A DNA stretch of 64,000 nucleotides. Source: Sitta carolinensis. Its lineage: Eukaryota > Chordata > Aves > Passeriformes > Sittidae. The translations under genes and the position numbers were made by a program. Positions within the stretch are counted from its first letter, which is position 1. Every line of letters begins with the position of its first letter. Positions 23,932-36,336 of the stretch are shown one piece after another. The DNA lies in the NCBI GenBank assembly GCA_032173965.1, contig CM063294.1:3828452-3892451 (forward strand). The letters are read 5' to 3'. The notes below the pieces were generated by a model. The model was not told where the DNA came from and ran no database searches. It was given only the letters and a program-made list of their open reading frames with translations.

Positions 23932-26900
23932 GCATGATGCAGTTCATGACCTACTTCCATATCAAACTTGATTAAGGTAATTAATTTTCAATAGCAGTTG
24001 CTGCAAATCCCGGGAAATATTTTGTTTGTGTGGCTTTGAGGATGTTCTCTGAGAACAGAAGCAGTGCATGGCAAAATGAAAGAGATTCCTGCCCTCTCCT
24101 GCAGGATGACAGTGTTAAAGGGAAAAAAGGACATTACAAAGGGAGGCCAGAGTCAGCTTCCATTCTGAGGCTGGTAGAGCAGGGCTGTTGAGTGACCATG
24201 ATAATAAAGCTCCACAATTGTAAGAGTGGGTGATTTTCACAGGGCAAATCAGCCCCTTAGTCCGGGAATTGTGTTTCTGTAAACAGGATGCACTAGATTG
24301 ACTTTTTAGACATTTATTTTAATGCTTCTCTTCCAACTTTGCCCTGATTTCCTTGGGGCTGATCAGTTCATTGCTGGGTTGTGCTTTGCACCTCAAGTCC
24401 TGATTTGGATTGCTGTGTAGGTTTTCTGTATTTTTCTGAGATAAAGTCCCTGAGGGTGCCAGGTCAGAGCTGCTCTCCAAGTAACAAGCAGCAGAAAGGG
24501 GAGAGATGGTGATAATGGACAAACTGGGTTCTGTGTGTGGGTGGTATCTAAAAGCATTTGCCCACACTTTTATATCATGAGCTGCAAGTCAGTCATGTGC
24601 ATTTGCAGTGTCTTTATTCTGAATTAAGGTGAGCTGGTAGACATACAGATTTAGAGCCTAAATGGTTCTTAGCTACAGTGCTTCTGCTGAAGTTCTGCTG
24701 TTTTGCCACAAAACAGATGGAGCTTTACTAAGGTGTTTCATAAAAATTCTGGGGATGGCTTTGACAGACGAATCAGGAGGAGAATTTAGCACCAGATGGC
24801 TCTAAGCTGTCCCAGGAAATTCTGAGCAGAATTCTCTCTCTCTGGTGATTAAAAAAAATCTCCTGAGAGTGGGGACTGTGAATGTTGGATTCCGAGAAAA
24901 GTCTGCTGCTTCTGTAGTAATGAGACATAATTGAACGTAGTGCTTAATTTACAAGAATGTTTTCTGAGTGATATTTGGGCTACAGGAAGAGAAACAGACT
25001 GTGCTAATCCAGGTAGACATTTTTTGAGGAGTAAATTTGAATTTTTCTTTGATGTTGAGCATTAACATCAACTAGGCTGGGCCTAGTGGAGGAATGTACT
25101 TATGGTTTTAGTCTTCTATTCAGACAAGCAGAACATCTACTCCACAGCTTGGCCATCTCTGCTTTTCCTGAGTGAAGCCAGGGTGAGTCAGGATCATTGC
25201 ATAAAATGATTGAGTTTGTCAATTCCTTGTAACTTTGTTTGGTTTGTTTGTTTTTTTTCTCATTTGACTTCTTGCTAGCAAAGATTGTCTCACAAGCCTA
25301 TGTGCTGCGTCTCAGTAAATGTTGTGTGAAATGAGAGTTTTGTAAGCTCATCATTTCCTTTGTCCATTCCATGTGTTTGGGTAATGAAATGAGCCCTGTG
25401 GAGCTGCTCCTCAGCCTGCACTGGGAGATCCTCTGAAGCAGAACTGTTGTGGCAGATGAGAAAATATTTGTCAGGAGGTGTGAAATCAGAGATAAGTTAC
25501 TTTGAAATATGGTGAGGCATGGGGAGGCATCCCTGGGGATGTGAGGAGTGTGGAGGTGGGTGACAGGGAGGAGGAGAGGTGGGGTCCGTGCAGGACCTGG
25601 CTGGGCTGGGGGGCTGGCTCTGTGCAGGGGGCTGGCAGTGCCTGGGGCATTTCCTCCTGCCTTAAGGCTCCTGTCGGTGGCTGCAAGGTTTAGGGGGAGG
25701 ATTTGACTCTGGAGTGGTCCATGGTGATCCTTCAGCTCCACAACCCGAGTGTGGATGAGACTGGTTAGTGTGGACTGCAGGTGGAAGCACGCCCGGAGAT
25801 GGGAGCACTCCTGGAGCCTTGCAAGAACATTGGACAGTGACCTTTTCAAAATCATAAATAGAAGTGCGTTTGTTTTAACAGGCTGACCAAAGCATTAACC
25901 CCTATGGAGTTAGAAATTTAAATGAACTTTACCTTTTTTTAAAAAACTGCAACACTAAAATGAAGAATTACTTCTGTATTGTTAGAATATTGATTAGTGG
26001 CTTAAATCTAACCTGCTTTTATGTTCTCCACTATAAATGTGAAAATGGAAAAATATTTAGGTGATAAAAAAGTGCTGTTTTCCCATGGAGCCTGTTACGC
26101 CTGTTAAGGTGGAAGCCATAAGAGTATATGTCTTTCAGAAATAAGAAATATATCTATTCTCTCAGCTGGGTGTGTGTTACCTCTGCTATTTCCATGGTGA
26201 GTGTTGTTTAGCCTAACTTCGACTTGCTTGTAATATTTATTTACTATTTGTTTTCTGATGTTAGTTTGGACTCTTGATATGAATTGTACATTGACTGTAC
26301 CATAGCAATGCAAAATCACAGGTGTAGTTACCATGGCATCTCTCTTCTGGGTTAGGGAGTGTGCAAATTTTACTTGGCTGCTTAATTTGTAAGTGATCTA
26401 AGGCCAGATAAATTTAACATTTTCCTTCATATACCTTAATGTAAATTTATTTTCCCTTGTCTACTTTATGAATTTTACAGACTATTTATAGATCTGTATC
26501 AAACCAATTCTGTATACAAGCGTTGCTAGATTTGTCTGGTTTTTTTACCCATTTATTTTTTAAAATGTAATTTCATCTGATGAAAGGTAATCACTGCATT
26601 TTTAGATACATTCTGTACATTAAAAATAACCCTCGGCTTGCTGCAAAAAGAGATTATGCAGGGACATAGAAAAGTAAAATAAATTTAAAAAAGGAGATGA
26701 GATTACATCTCTGACTTACACTTAGGCATTTTCGAGGAGGCCTGCTCATCAGCCTCACTTCAGAGTGCATTTTTGCTGTTAGTGAACTTGTGATGCAGAA
26801 AGCTTCAGTCAGTCTTTAAATAGAAAAGAGTGTACAGCTGTTTGGGGTTTTTTCTCATCCTAAAAAGGCAGGCAGACTTTAAAGCCCAGTTCTGCAGCTT

Positions 26901-29900
26901 CTCCCTTGTTTGCAGAATTACCAGAGGGAGAGAGAGGAATGAATTTTATGAGTGGCCCTCCCTTAGCTGATCTGCCCCTGGAAAGAGCTGACAGGAGATT
27001 TTCCTGCCACAATTACCATGGGAACTATTGAGACCAACGGTGCAAGCTCAGTCACAAACCCCTTCTGCAGGTGCCTGGGCTGGGAATTCCTGCCCGTGCT
27101 GCTGCTGCCAGCTGAGCAGGGAGGCTGGCTGGGCTTGTCTGCTGGGTGCTGAGCACAGCCAGCTGTGCAGAACAGCAGCTGCTGGCCAGAGGGGCACTGG
27201 GACCTGGGGAGCACAAGGGTGGCAGGTTAATGACCATTCCTCAGAGGTGAGCAGCGATGCAGGGCCTTGTAATGTAAATATTCTCAATAGTCGCTTTTGG
27301 AAACCTATGTGTGTTTTTCTTCTGGGCTTTTTAAAATCCAGTTAGCCAAATAACCCAAACAATTTTCTTGTATTTATATAGGCAGGAAGCCAGCTGCTCA
27401 ATTTGTCCATATTAACTATCTGAGAGTTTAGAAGAATAAATACTCTATGTAGTTTGCATTCTCTTGAAGTATAAAGTACGTTAAAAAGCTTTCCTGTAAA
27501 CATCCACCTTATTTTTGTCTACACATCAACAATTTCTAATTGAAAAACTGCCTCATTTCAACACGATTAATTTAGCAGCTCATAGCAAATTAATGGTAAT
27601 GTAATTACCTTTGGACAAAGGGGTCTGATTAATCATAGGTTTTTTTGTGTGCAAAGATTCACAAACTTCTGCTGATTACAAATTGGGAAAAAAAGAGTCA
27701 GTTTATTTTGCCTAAATTACTTTTACAAGCTCTTCATTTAGTGCATCTCCCTTTCCTGTAAAAAAGCTGTTACTTCTGTCACCTTTTGACTTCATAAAAT
27801 TTTCCCAAATAAAGTAGCAGTGTTTATTTGGAAGGTAAATGTTTATTTTTGTGCCTGAGGACAGGATGTGTTTGTGCCTCCTCTTTGTGCTAAGGAGGGA
27901 GGAGGAGAAGAGCTCCTGAAACCTGGTTTGGTGTTTGAGAAGTCATCACTGGGTTTCAGTGTGAGCAGAATGGCTGAGAAGGGGGTGGCTGGACCAGTCA
28001 GAGTTGGTCCTTTTGGCTGCCTAAGCACAGGTAATAACTGCAGTGACCTGTTTGACCCCATGAGCAGGTCAGAAAATCCTCTGAGGTGAGCAAAGCTCCA
28101 GGGCACAGGCACACCAGAAATGCTGCTAAAGATACAGGAAAATACAGAATACAAACTGGAGGTACTGGGGATGCAACAGAGAAGAAGTTGAAGGAAGTAG
28201 GCGAAATAATACTTTTTAAGTGAAATTAAGCTTCCTGGTTTCAGTCTGGGTAATTGGTGCAAAGACCCAGCAGTTTGGCTCGTCAGCAGGAGATGCTGTC
28301 CCCTGCCCAGTCTCTGTGCCAGAGGAGGCTGTTCCTGTGCCCAGGGGTGCCCGGGGTGGGGGCATTGCCCAGTAGGAGCTCAGCACCTGGGGGATTGCAG
28401 CCCCTGCCCAGCCCAGCTGGCTGCATGGGCAGGGGCTGGCAATGGGGCTTGGCCTCTTTGTGTCCCACTGGCAGAGTTACAGCCCCTGTCTGTGTGTGTT
28501 CCACAGCTGGAAGGGGCAAGGTTCTTTGGAATCTTTCAGACTTGCATTAGCTGGTGGTGTTTAGGCAAGCACAGTTTTACCAGTGAGCTTTGCAGTGTAA
28601 GCAGTATTTGGGAGATCACTGTTCATTACAGAATTTGCTGTAATAAAGCAGCTGGTTCCTCTGGGCTTTTATTTCTTCCTGTTTCTATTCTTTAGTTTTT
28701 TTGCTGAGCGAAATTCCCTTCTGTGTTTGCTGTCCTGATGTGACACCCAGAGCTGGGCAAGCCCCATTAAGAAGATTGGGGCCTTTTCTGTATCACCTTA
28801 GAGGAGCTGAAATGGAAACCAGCCACTTGAGTTGATTGCATCCAGTTTCCATTTGGTGGTGGGTGATATGACACCTGCAGCATTGGTGTATAAAACAATA
28901 ATATCTGACTGCTCCAGCAAACTTTATTTACTGTTATCAGGCAACTTGTCTATTTAGTTATTTATCAAGGCTGCATTTTATTGACGTTTTTGCTTGGTTA
29001 GGGTGTTGTGTTGTTTCCAAAGCCATGTCTGTGATATTCGACAGATCTGAATTTTAAAGCCAGATATGTGTCACAAATAGCACAGAACAAATGTTTGCCT
29101 TTCTAAATATTTATCAAGATTTATATGAAGCTACCTGTCTTTGTTTCTGTAGTCACAATTGTTATAAAATTCAGTTAAATCAGTAATAATGTCAGTTCTC
29201 AGATATACCAAAAGGTTTTGCAGAGTCAGTTCAGCTGTAAGGAAAAATCTTCCTTTTCTGTCAGTTACTAGTGAAATTCAAAATCTGGCACTAATTCCAG
29301 TATGAACTGATGTGTGGGTTAGGGGTGAGGACAAGTTGCCTTGCAAATGAGCTAATGAGCGAGCATCTGGCTCTAAAAGGGAAATTAACTCCTGCATTTA
29401 GGAAATAGGTCAGGCTGGTTAAAGGGCCATTATCTGAATTCAGCCCTTGTTTGTAAATATATTTGTAATTCCACTGAAAACTAATTGTTGGATGGTTTTT
29501 TGTTTTGTTTTGGTTTGGTTTTTTTTCCCCCATACATAGAACATTTGATAACACTTAGATCCTACTTTGGTCTTCTGTAGAATCTTTATTTAAACTTTTC
29601 TGAAAATGAAGAATTTGGTCTTAGTTCCTCTTGCAGACAAATCACAATTTTTTTTTTTTTTCCTATGCTATTAATGGCCATTTAATTCAATATTTCAGTC
29701 TTTAGATGAAGACCAAATTTTTCAAGCAGTGAGAACTAGAAATCCATCCTGGGGTTTTTGTAAGTTTGGATGCACAGAAGGTGGTGCTTTCTTAGAATAG
29801 CAGGTTGCATAATGGCATTTTTCCCCCTGTAGTGGAAGTTCTGGCACCTGATATGCAGGACAGAACTTGAATTTAAGAAATTGCTGTGTTTTTAGCTATT

Positions 29901-32900
29901 GCTTGGCTGCTTGCTGTGAGTAGTGATATTGTGCATGCCCTGTATGAGTGGCTTCAATAACTGCATTTTCTTTCCTCAGAGGATCATGAACAGAGTGCTG
30001 TCATTTGCTGTCTTTGAAATTTAAATTCTAACTGAATGAACAAAAACACACTTTGAGGTTTTTTCACTTCTGGTTATGTGTGGAAAAGTAGAAAGCAATA
30101 AAAGGCTTGGGAGAAAGAGATGCATGGAGGAGATGTTTTGTTTCATTCCTATCCTTTTTGAAATTATAGTAATTTGCAGAAGGCTACAGTTAGTCATCCG
30201 AAATAAGAGCAGAAGTGGTTGGTGACTTCTGTTATACAATTGTTTTTGCAACCTTCAATTCAAATAAATAAAAAATAGAAAAGCAGTACAAATCAAAACA
30301 ACCTCCCTCAAAACCTGAATCCCTGAGCAGAAAATCATCTCTACAGCCCTCTCTTTTAGTGAAGTCTGCATGGATCTTCCTAATGGTTTGTGACTTCTTA
30401 ATCTTCCCTGTTATAGTTGTGGATGCTGCAGTTGAAGAACACTTCTAAAATTCTGTGCATTGGTTGGACCTGTAAATATCCAGTAAAAAAATTGGGGAAT
30501 TAACAGTGAGCTATGAGAAGAGTATATATGGATTCCAAAGTTTTGTCTTTATTCTTCTCCCTCCTGACAGAGTCATGTAATCCTCCTTGAGGATTCTGAG
30601 TGTTCACAGAGTTTTAAAATGAATGGAAATTCAGTGTTTGTGACTAAGGCAAGTAAATCTTGAGAACACTGAACTTGGTGCATGTGGGCAACTTCAAGTC
30701 CCTTTCAGTAATTAACTTAACCTCAGCTGCCTAAAGCTGTGCAAAGCCATTCAAACACCAGGACAGTGAACTGCTGACAGGGGCGAGACCTGCCTGGTCT
30801 CTCTAAAACTCTGCAGTTGTTGTACATGGCTTATTTTCTTGCCAGGTATCACATACTCACAGAAAGGCACTGTCCAGAGGAGAAAATAGGAACATTGAGT
30901 GATTAAGATGAGCAATGATTCCTATGTGTGTGTTAGAGGCATGGCAGATTTGGAAGAGCTTATCTCCCGTGCAAATTTAATATCTGCTCTTCAAGACTTG
31001 TTATTTGTAGTGACTTATATGGGAACTGCTTCTGATGTTTGGCAACCAGTTTTAAATAATAAAAACATATTAAAGGAATTTTTGAAACATGTTGTTACAA
31101 ATTGTCTTTAAAGAAGTAACAATTGACTGCTTAACTTGTAGCTACTGAAACAAAATTAGGGGTGGAGTATTTTGTCCCATTTCTAAACGAAACATGGTTA
31201 TTCACTTGTAGGCTTTTTAATGCTAATATGTAATAACAGCTACTGCAGACAAATGCTCCTGTGAGGTTTTACTGACAGCTGTGGGGATGGGTTTGGCATC
31301 ACCATGACTCGCCTGTAGCCAGCAGCTCTGACTTGCTTTGCTTTGTTAGGATGCACCTCAGAGGAGCAGTGATGATATCTGCATGTTTGCTTGGACTGCA
31401 GTATTGGAGATGAAATGATTGCATTGCCATCTTGGTTTAGGTGCAGTTAGCAAAGCTGATAGGCTCGTGTTAATGGAAAAAGAGCTGTAGTTGAATAACA
31501 ACCCCCCAGCAACAAAATAAAACCAACCCCCACAAACACACAGTGAATCTTTATATTATATTTACAGCTAAACTAATCAAGTTTTATTTGTAATAATTTT
31601 TAAGGGACATGCTCAAGTTGAGAAGTCGGAGGCTGAAGGAATCCTGGGGATTGTTCATGGAGGCACCACAGAGCTGTTCTCAGTCTTGATATATAGTTCC
31701 ATAATGTGCAGGAAACGTGTCGTTTCACTTGGTGCTGCTGGATCAGGGGCATAATCCATCTCACCCACTGTAGTGTGACGAATCAAATCACTGTCTGACA
31801 AGATCTGCTGCTTGGGAGCTCAGCAGAGATGAAATGAGGTCTAAATTCAAGGGCATGTGAGAATAATACTTTAGAAAACACCTAGGGATGAGAATTAAAT
31901 GTACCAAAAGAAGCTAAAATGTTTAATTTTTAAAGGCATATTTGCTGTGTATAGTTCAATAAGTTAATGCTTTCCATATTCTGTGCTCACAAAAAGAAAA
32001 AGCAGAATGTGTGTTCTTAAGCAGTTCCTCGACAAGGGCCAGTCCCATTTCTGTCATTAACGAAGGATAATGTCTGGAGTGGCAAATGTCCAGAAAAAGC
32101 AATCCACTATAAAGGCATATTTACTTCAGTCAGAGAATTCGAGTTGTGGTTCAAATATCAATATTAGCTTAAGAAAGTATTTGGCAGAGCGGGAGCCCCA
32201 ACCCCAAGTGTTCCCAGCGCCCTGTCCCGCTCGTCACAAAGCCACCCTGGAGCACAGGGACACAGCTCTGCCCTGCCCTGAGCCCCAGCATGGGCAGCAG
32301 GCATTCCTGCAGAGCCCTGGAGGGGCAGCTGGAGCCCAGAGCTGTGCTGCCCTGGCAGGCATTCAACAGCGTACACCAGTTCCTTCCCCAAACTCCAAAT
32401 GCCTGAGCGCGTGTGTCACTCGTGGGGCACCAGCTCACATTCTGCCCTCGGTAACTCTCCTCCTTGGTGACTGTGGGTTTCCTGTGAATTCAAGGCTACA
32501 GCATCTGTGCATGAACTGTTTGCTGGAAGAATTCCTTCCCTTTTATTAGTATGCTTGTGTAACCAGTTTCAAGCTATCAACACTCCTTCACACCCTTCCC
32601 CCATGTAGATATTTAAAAATAAAAATGAACTCAGTCTTGAAGTGGGAAGCATAAGAACCTTTGTGGGTTATTCCAGCTACGTGAATATATATGGGGCTAA
32701 GTATTGGTCAGATAGGAAGCTTAATTTCAAATTACTCCTTTGGGGCTGTTATTCTGGAGGGGAACAGAGCTCTGCTTGATCCGGCTAAGTTGTGTTCACT
32801 GTCAGCGTTGCTCACTTTCTGTAGGTGTGTTTCAGGTTATTTTCATGTTCTGGCCAGGTTTTTCCTTAAATATTCAGCTGTGAGGGTCTTTATGCAGCTT

Positions 32901-35731
32901 CCAGTACCGTGGAGCTGCAGTAATTTGTGTTCAGGATCAAAACGTTTTCTGTCTTGCACAGAAACGGACTGTTCTGACACACCCTTCAGTATTTTCTAAT
33001 TAGAACTTAATGAAATGCAGAAATTCTCCCTTGTAAACAGATTATCTAGTCTGATACAGCCATATGAGAGTAATTGGAATGTGCTGTAACCTTTCAGGGG
33101 ATGTGTGAGTGTCCTGTGTCCATTCCCATGCTGTCATTCTCAAGAGTTGATTCTGTGGTGAAAAGTCAAGAAAGGTTAATCTTTTCTTAAATGAGATTAA
33201 GGCTAGGGAGCAAAATGATTCACATTCCAAATATAATTAGCAATGAATGCATAAAATGCACAATTATTTGCTTTGACTTTGATGAAGATGATGGGGATTT
33301 TTTTGTTTGGTGGTTTGTTAGTTGTTGGGTTTTTTTTGAAAGCAGCATCAATGCAATTTTGAAACATAAGCTGATCCAGTAACGTCCTGAGTAAAGTTAA
33401 AACCAGGAAACTGCTAATTGGGTTGCATTTTGCATTAGTTGAGAAAATTTTTATTTCTTTAGTGGTGTGGTTGTTTTGTTTTGGTTTTTTTTTCTCATCT
33501 GAATCTTTATCCCTTGAAGTTTTTTCCTTGAGTAAGAATTTCAGATATGGATTAAATTCAGGATCATTGGTATTTAATGCATCTTCTCTGAGCATAAGGG
33601 TCTTGATAGAAACATTTCCTATTAATCCAAGGTGTTGGTATGAAAAAGTTCATTTTGGATATTAAAAAAGTTCAGTTCTTGAGTGGCTTGGTGTAAAGAG
33701 TGTTTTCATAAGGGAAGAAGGGGAGTATCTTGAACAATATCAAGACAATCAGATTTCCCTTCTATTTTCTCCTTTTCAGAGCCCAGATCTCTTCACAGTG
33801 CAGAGGGTTTTAGGTACCCAATTAAATTATTAATTTATCAAGTTCATGATTTTATTTGCTTTTTTGTTTTGTTTTTGTTTCACCTCTCCTAAGATGATTC
33901 TAACAAGAGAATGCACTTTATTGCAGTGTTATCTTGACTTATTTTGTGATAGATGGCTTTGGCATTTTCTAGTCTCATCTTTCCAAAGTATTTTGAAAGA
34001 TTTTGTATTCGTAATAAACATCTCTCAGAAACTGATAATAAAGGTCTGTTAAGAGTAGGAATTAAAAATGTCAATTTGTTTGAACAGCTTGTGTTGTTTT
34101 AGTACAAATTGTTTGGTGAGTACACAAGGCTCCAGTTCCATCTGAATGGCACTAAATTATGCTGAACTAATTATATTCTTGCTTTATGTAGCCTGACATT
34201 TAATTACAGAAATTAAATTCTCTGTGCACACCTCACCCCATGAGTGCATGACATGCAGCTCTCTTTCCTGTAGCTCTTTCACCTGCTTTATCTTCCCATC
34301 AACTTCTCATTTGCAATAAAAATGTATTTTCATGAGAGCTTTTATTTGAGATGTTGCCTTCAAGTTGCAGATCATAAGCCATGTAAGCAATTGGCATAGG
34401 TGCCATTTTTAAATTATTTTCAAAAGTGTGTATCAGTCTAACTGATGGAGTTGAACTCTTTTCAATAAATGATGATTTGACCTTTTTTGTTCTCCATGGA
34501 AACCAGCCTTTTATTAATGCTTCTGTTCTCCAGCAGCTTTTGTGATGTATCTGGATCTGTAAGCAGATATTAAAGGAGAATAATTCCACACCAACACTCC
34601 CTTCCCTCCCTAAATAACACCATTTATTTTAAATTGCATTTTCAGGTATGAAAATTTGGATGAAGCGTTGGATGAAATGGTAAATAAATCAGCTGAAAAC
34701 ACTATGGAAACAGGCACTGGTATGGCAGAATGGAGCAGCCAGTTCCCAAAGGATTGCTCCTGTTGGGAAACCTGGGTTTCCCCCCTGCAAGGAACAGGAA
34801 TATTCCAGGGTGTCCCTGCACTGGAGTTAGGACAGGGTACAGATGTGTAAATTGCATTTGCTTCGGCTCACAGCATTGAAAGAAGAAAGTTTATTTCCTA
34901 TTAATATATTAAAATACAAGTGGACCACCAGAAGTCGAGTTTAAGCACTTAAAACTTTACATGTTGTGTTCATTACAAGTTTTGTCCTGTGGCAATCTCT
35001 GAAAAATCTCTTAGAAAATCAAAACTCAATCTTTGTTATTTTGTTGCACTTTCCTTTGCTGTATTAATGTTCAATTAAACACTGGAGCTAAAGCTAAGCT
35101 GTGAAGTGTATCTGGAGGTCACTGTGACACATGATGCCCTCTGGTTCTACCTGGAGTCATTTTAAATCAGTATCATGATCCTGTCAGAAAAGGTTTTTCT
35201 GACCTCATAATTAGCTATGTTTTTCTGGGTGATGTTTTGCACTTTTGAGGTGCCTCAGACTCTAACGCAGACTTTAAACTAGCCTCATCTGTAATCGTGC
35301 AGAAGAGATGATTTGGTGTTTTTGGAGCAATGTCTGGGGAATTTAAAAGTGATGTTCATGAGCAAACAGCTCTGTTCCAGGATGAACAGGTATTTTCATT
35401 GCACAGTCAAGGAGATGAATGAGGACTGAGCTGTTGGTCTAATCAAGCAGCCTGTAAGTTTGTGACAATGTGATTGCTTCATCTGCAGAATCCTCAGCTT
35501 TATTTGCTTGTCAGTCTACACATCATCAGTATAAGATGCTCCAAAGCAGAGCTGTAGCTGCTGGAGAGTATTGAAAACACTACCTGCAAGTGGGAGAACA
35601 GCTGAAGCTATTTAGTCCCTTTTCAGTGTTCTTTTGCTTCAGAGAAGTTTTTAACACACAATCTTTTCTGTTCAAAAGCATTCTAATTACGGTCATCTGA
35701 GACAAAACACCAGAGTTTGGGTTTTGTTTGG

Positions 35732-35749
35732 TTTTTTTTTTTTTTTTTT
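35732..35749. repeat. Poly(T) run of 18 bases
   Basis: This is an uninterrupted T run preceded by a G/T-rich stretch. It is simple sequence with no retroposed body recognised on either side. Confidence 0.9.
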
Positions 35750-36310
35750 AATGCTGCTGTAGAATTAACAGCTTTTTCTTTTTCTCTGTGAACGTCAAAG
35801 AAAATGAAGTGTTCTGGGATCTAACATATTGCCTAGTAAAAAAATCTGTATCATGTCACTGAGTACTTTGTCCAAATGTAGTTTTAAAAGACTGTACTGT
35901 ATTATGTCCAAAAGTTGCTCTTCGGAGTGTACAAAACAGAATGTCCAAGCCTTTTCTTTTCAATAGACTCAAGTTCTTTTACCTTTCTGGAAGGACTGTT
36001 GCCCTGTCAGAGTGAGGAGCCTGGAAAGCACTTGTGTCAGAAGTCTGTTGTCATTAGGCTTTAGGGAGTTAGAGAATAACCTGAAAGAGGAGGGGATCAG
36101 CAGAAGCAGAGAAGGTTCTGGGCATGGCAGGTTTAATCTGTAACTGCACTGATGGATTTCCTCAGAGCCTGCAGAGCCTTGGCTGAGCTGCTCCTGACAC
36201 GGGGGGGAAACCACGGAGCCTTTTTGCCTTGGCCCATTAAAATTGATGTAACATTAACTTTCCATGGGACACAGAAGTTCGGGGGTGCTGGGTGTGAGCA
36301 GAGCTGCCCA

Positions 36311-36336
36311 GGGGCAGGGCTGGGGGTGGCAAGGGG
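36311..36336 (+). other. G-quadruplex motif
   Basis: There are four runs of at least three G within 26 bases: GGGG, GGG and GGGGG with two-base linkers, then a six-base linker and GGGG. It lies in a GC-rich patch on the SLIT3 sense strand, so it could fold in the pre-mRNA as well as in DNA. This is a sequence motif only. Confidence 0.7.

Noticed and set aside
24319..24567. 82-codon minus-strand frame ending in a charged ISPKEIRAKLEEKH segment
   Set aside because: The tail looks protein-like, but there is no splice or promoter context and I recognise no family. One short frame of this size is expected by chance.
25298..25855. 185-codon minus-strand frame
   Set aside because: It sits in a GC-rich patch with other open frames on both strands and has no domain or homology I recognise.
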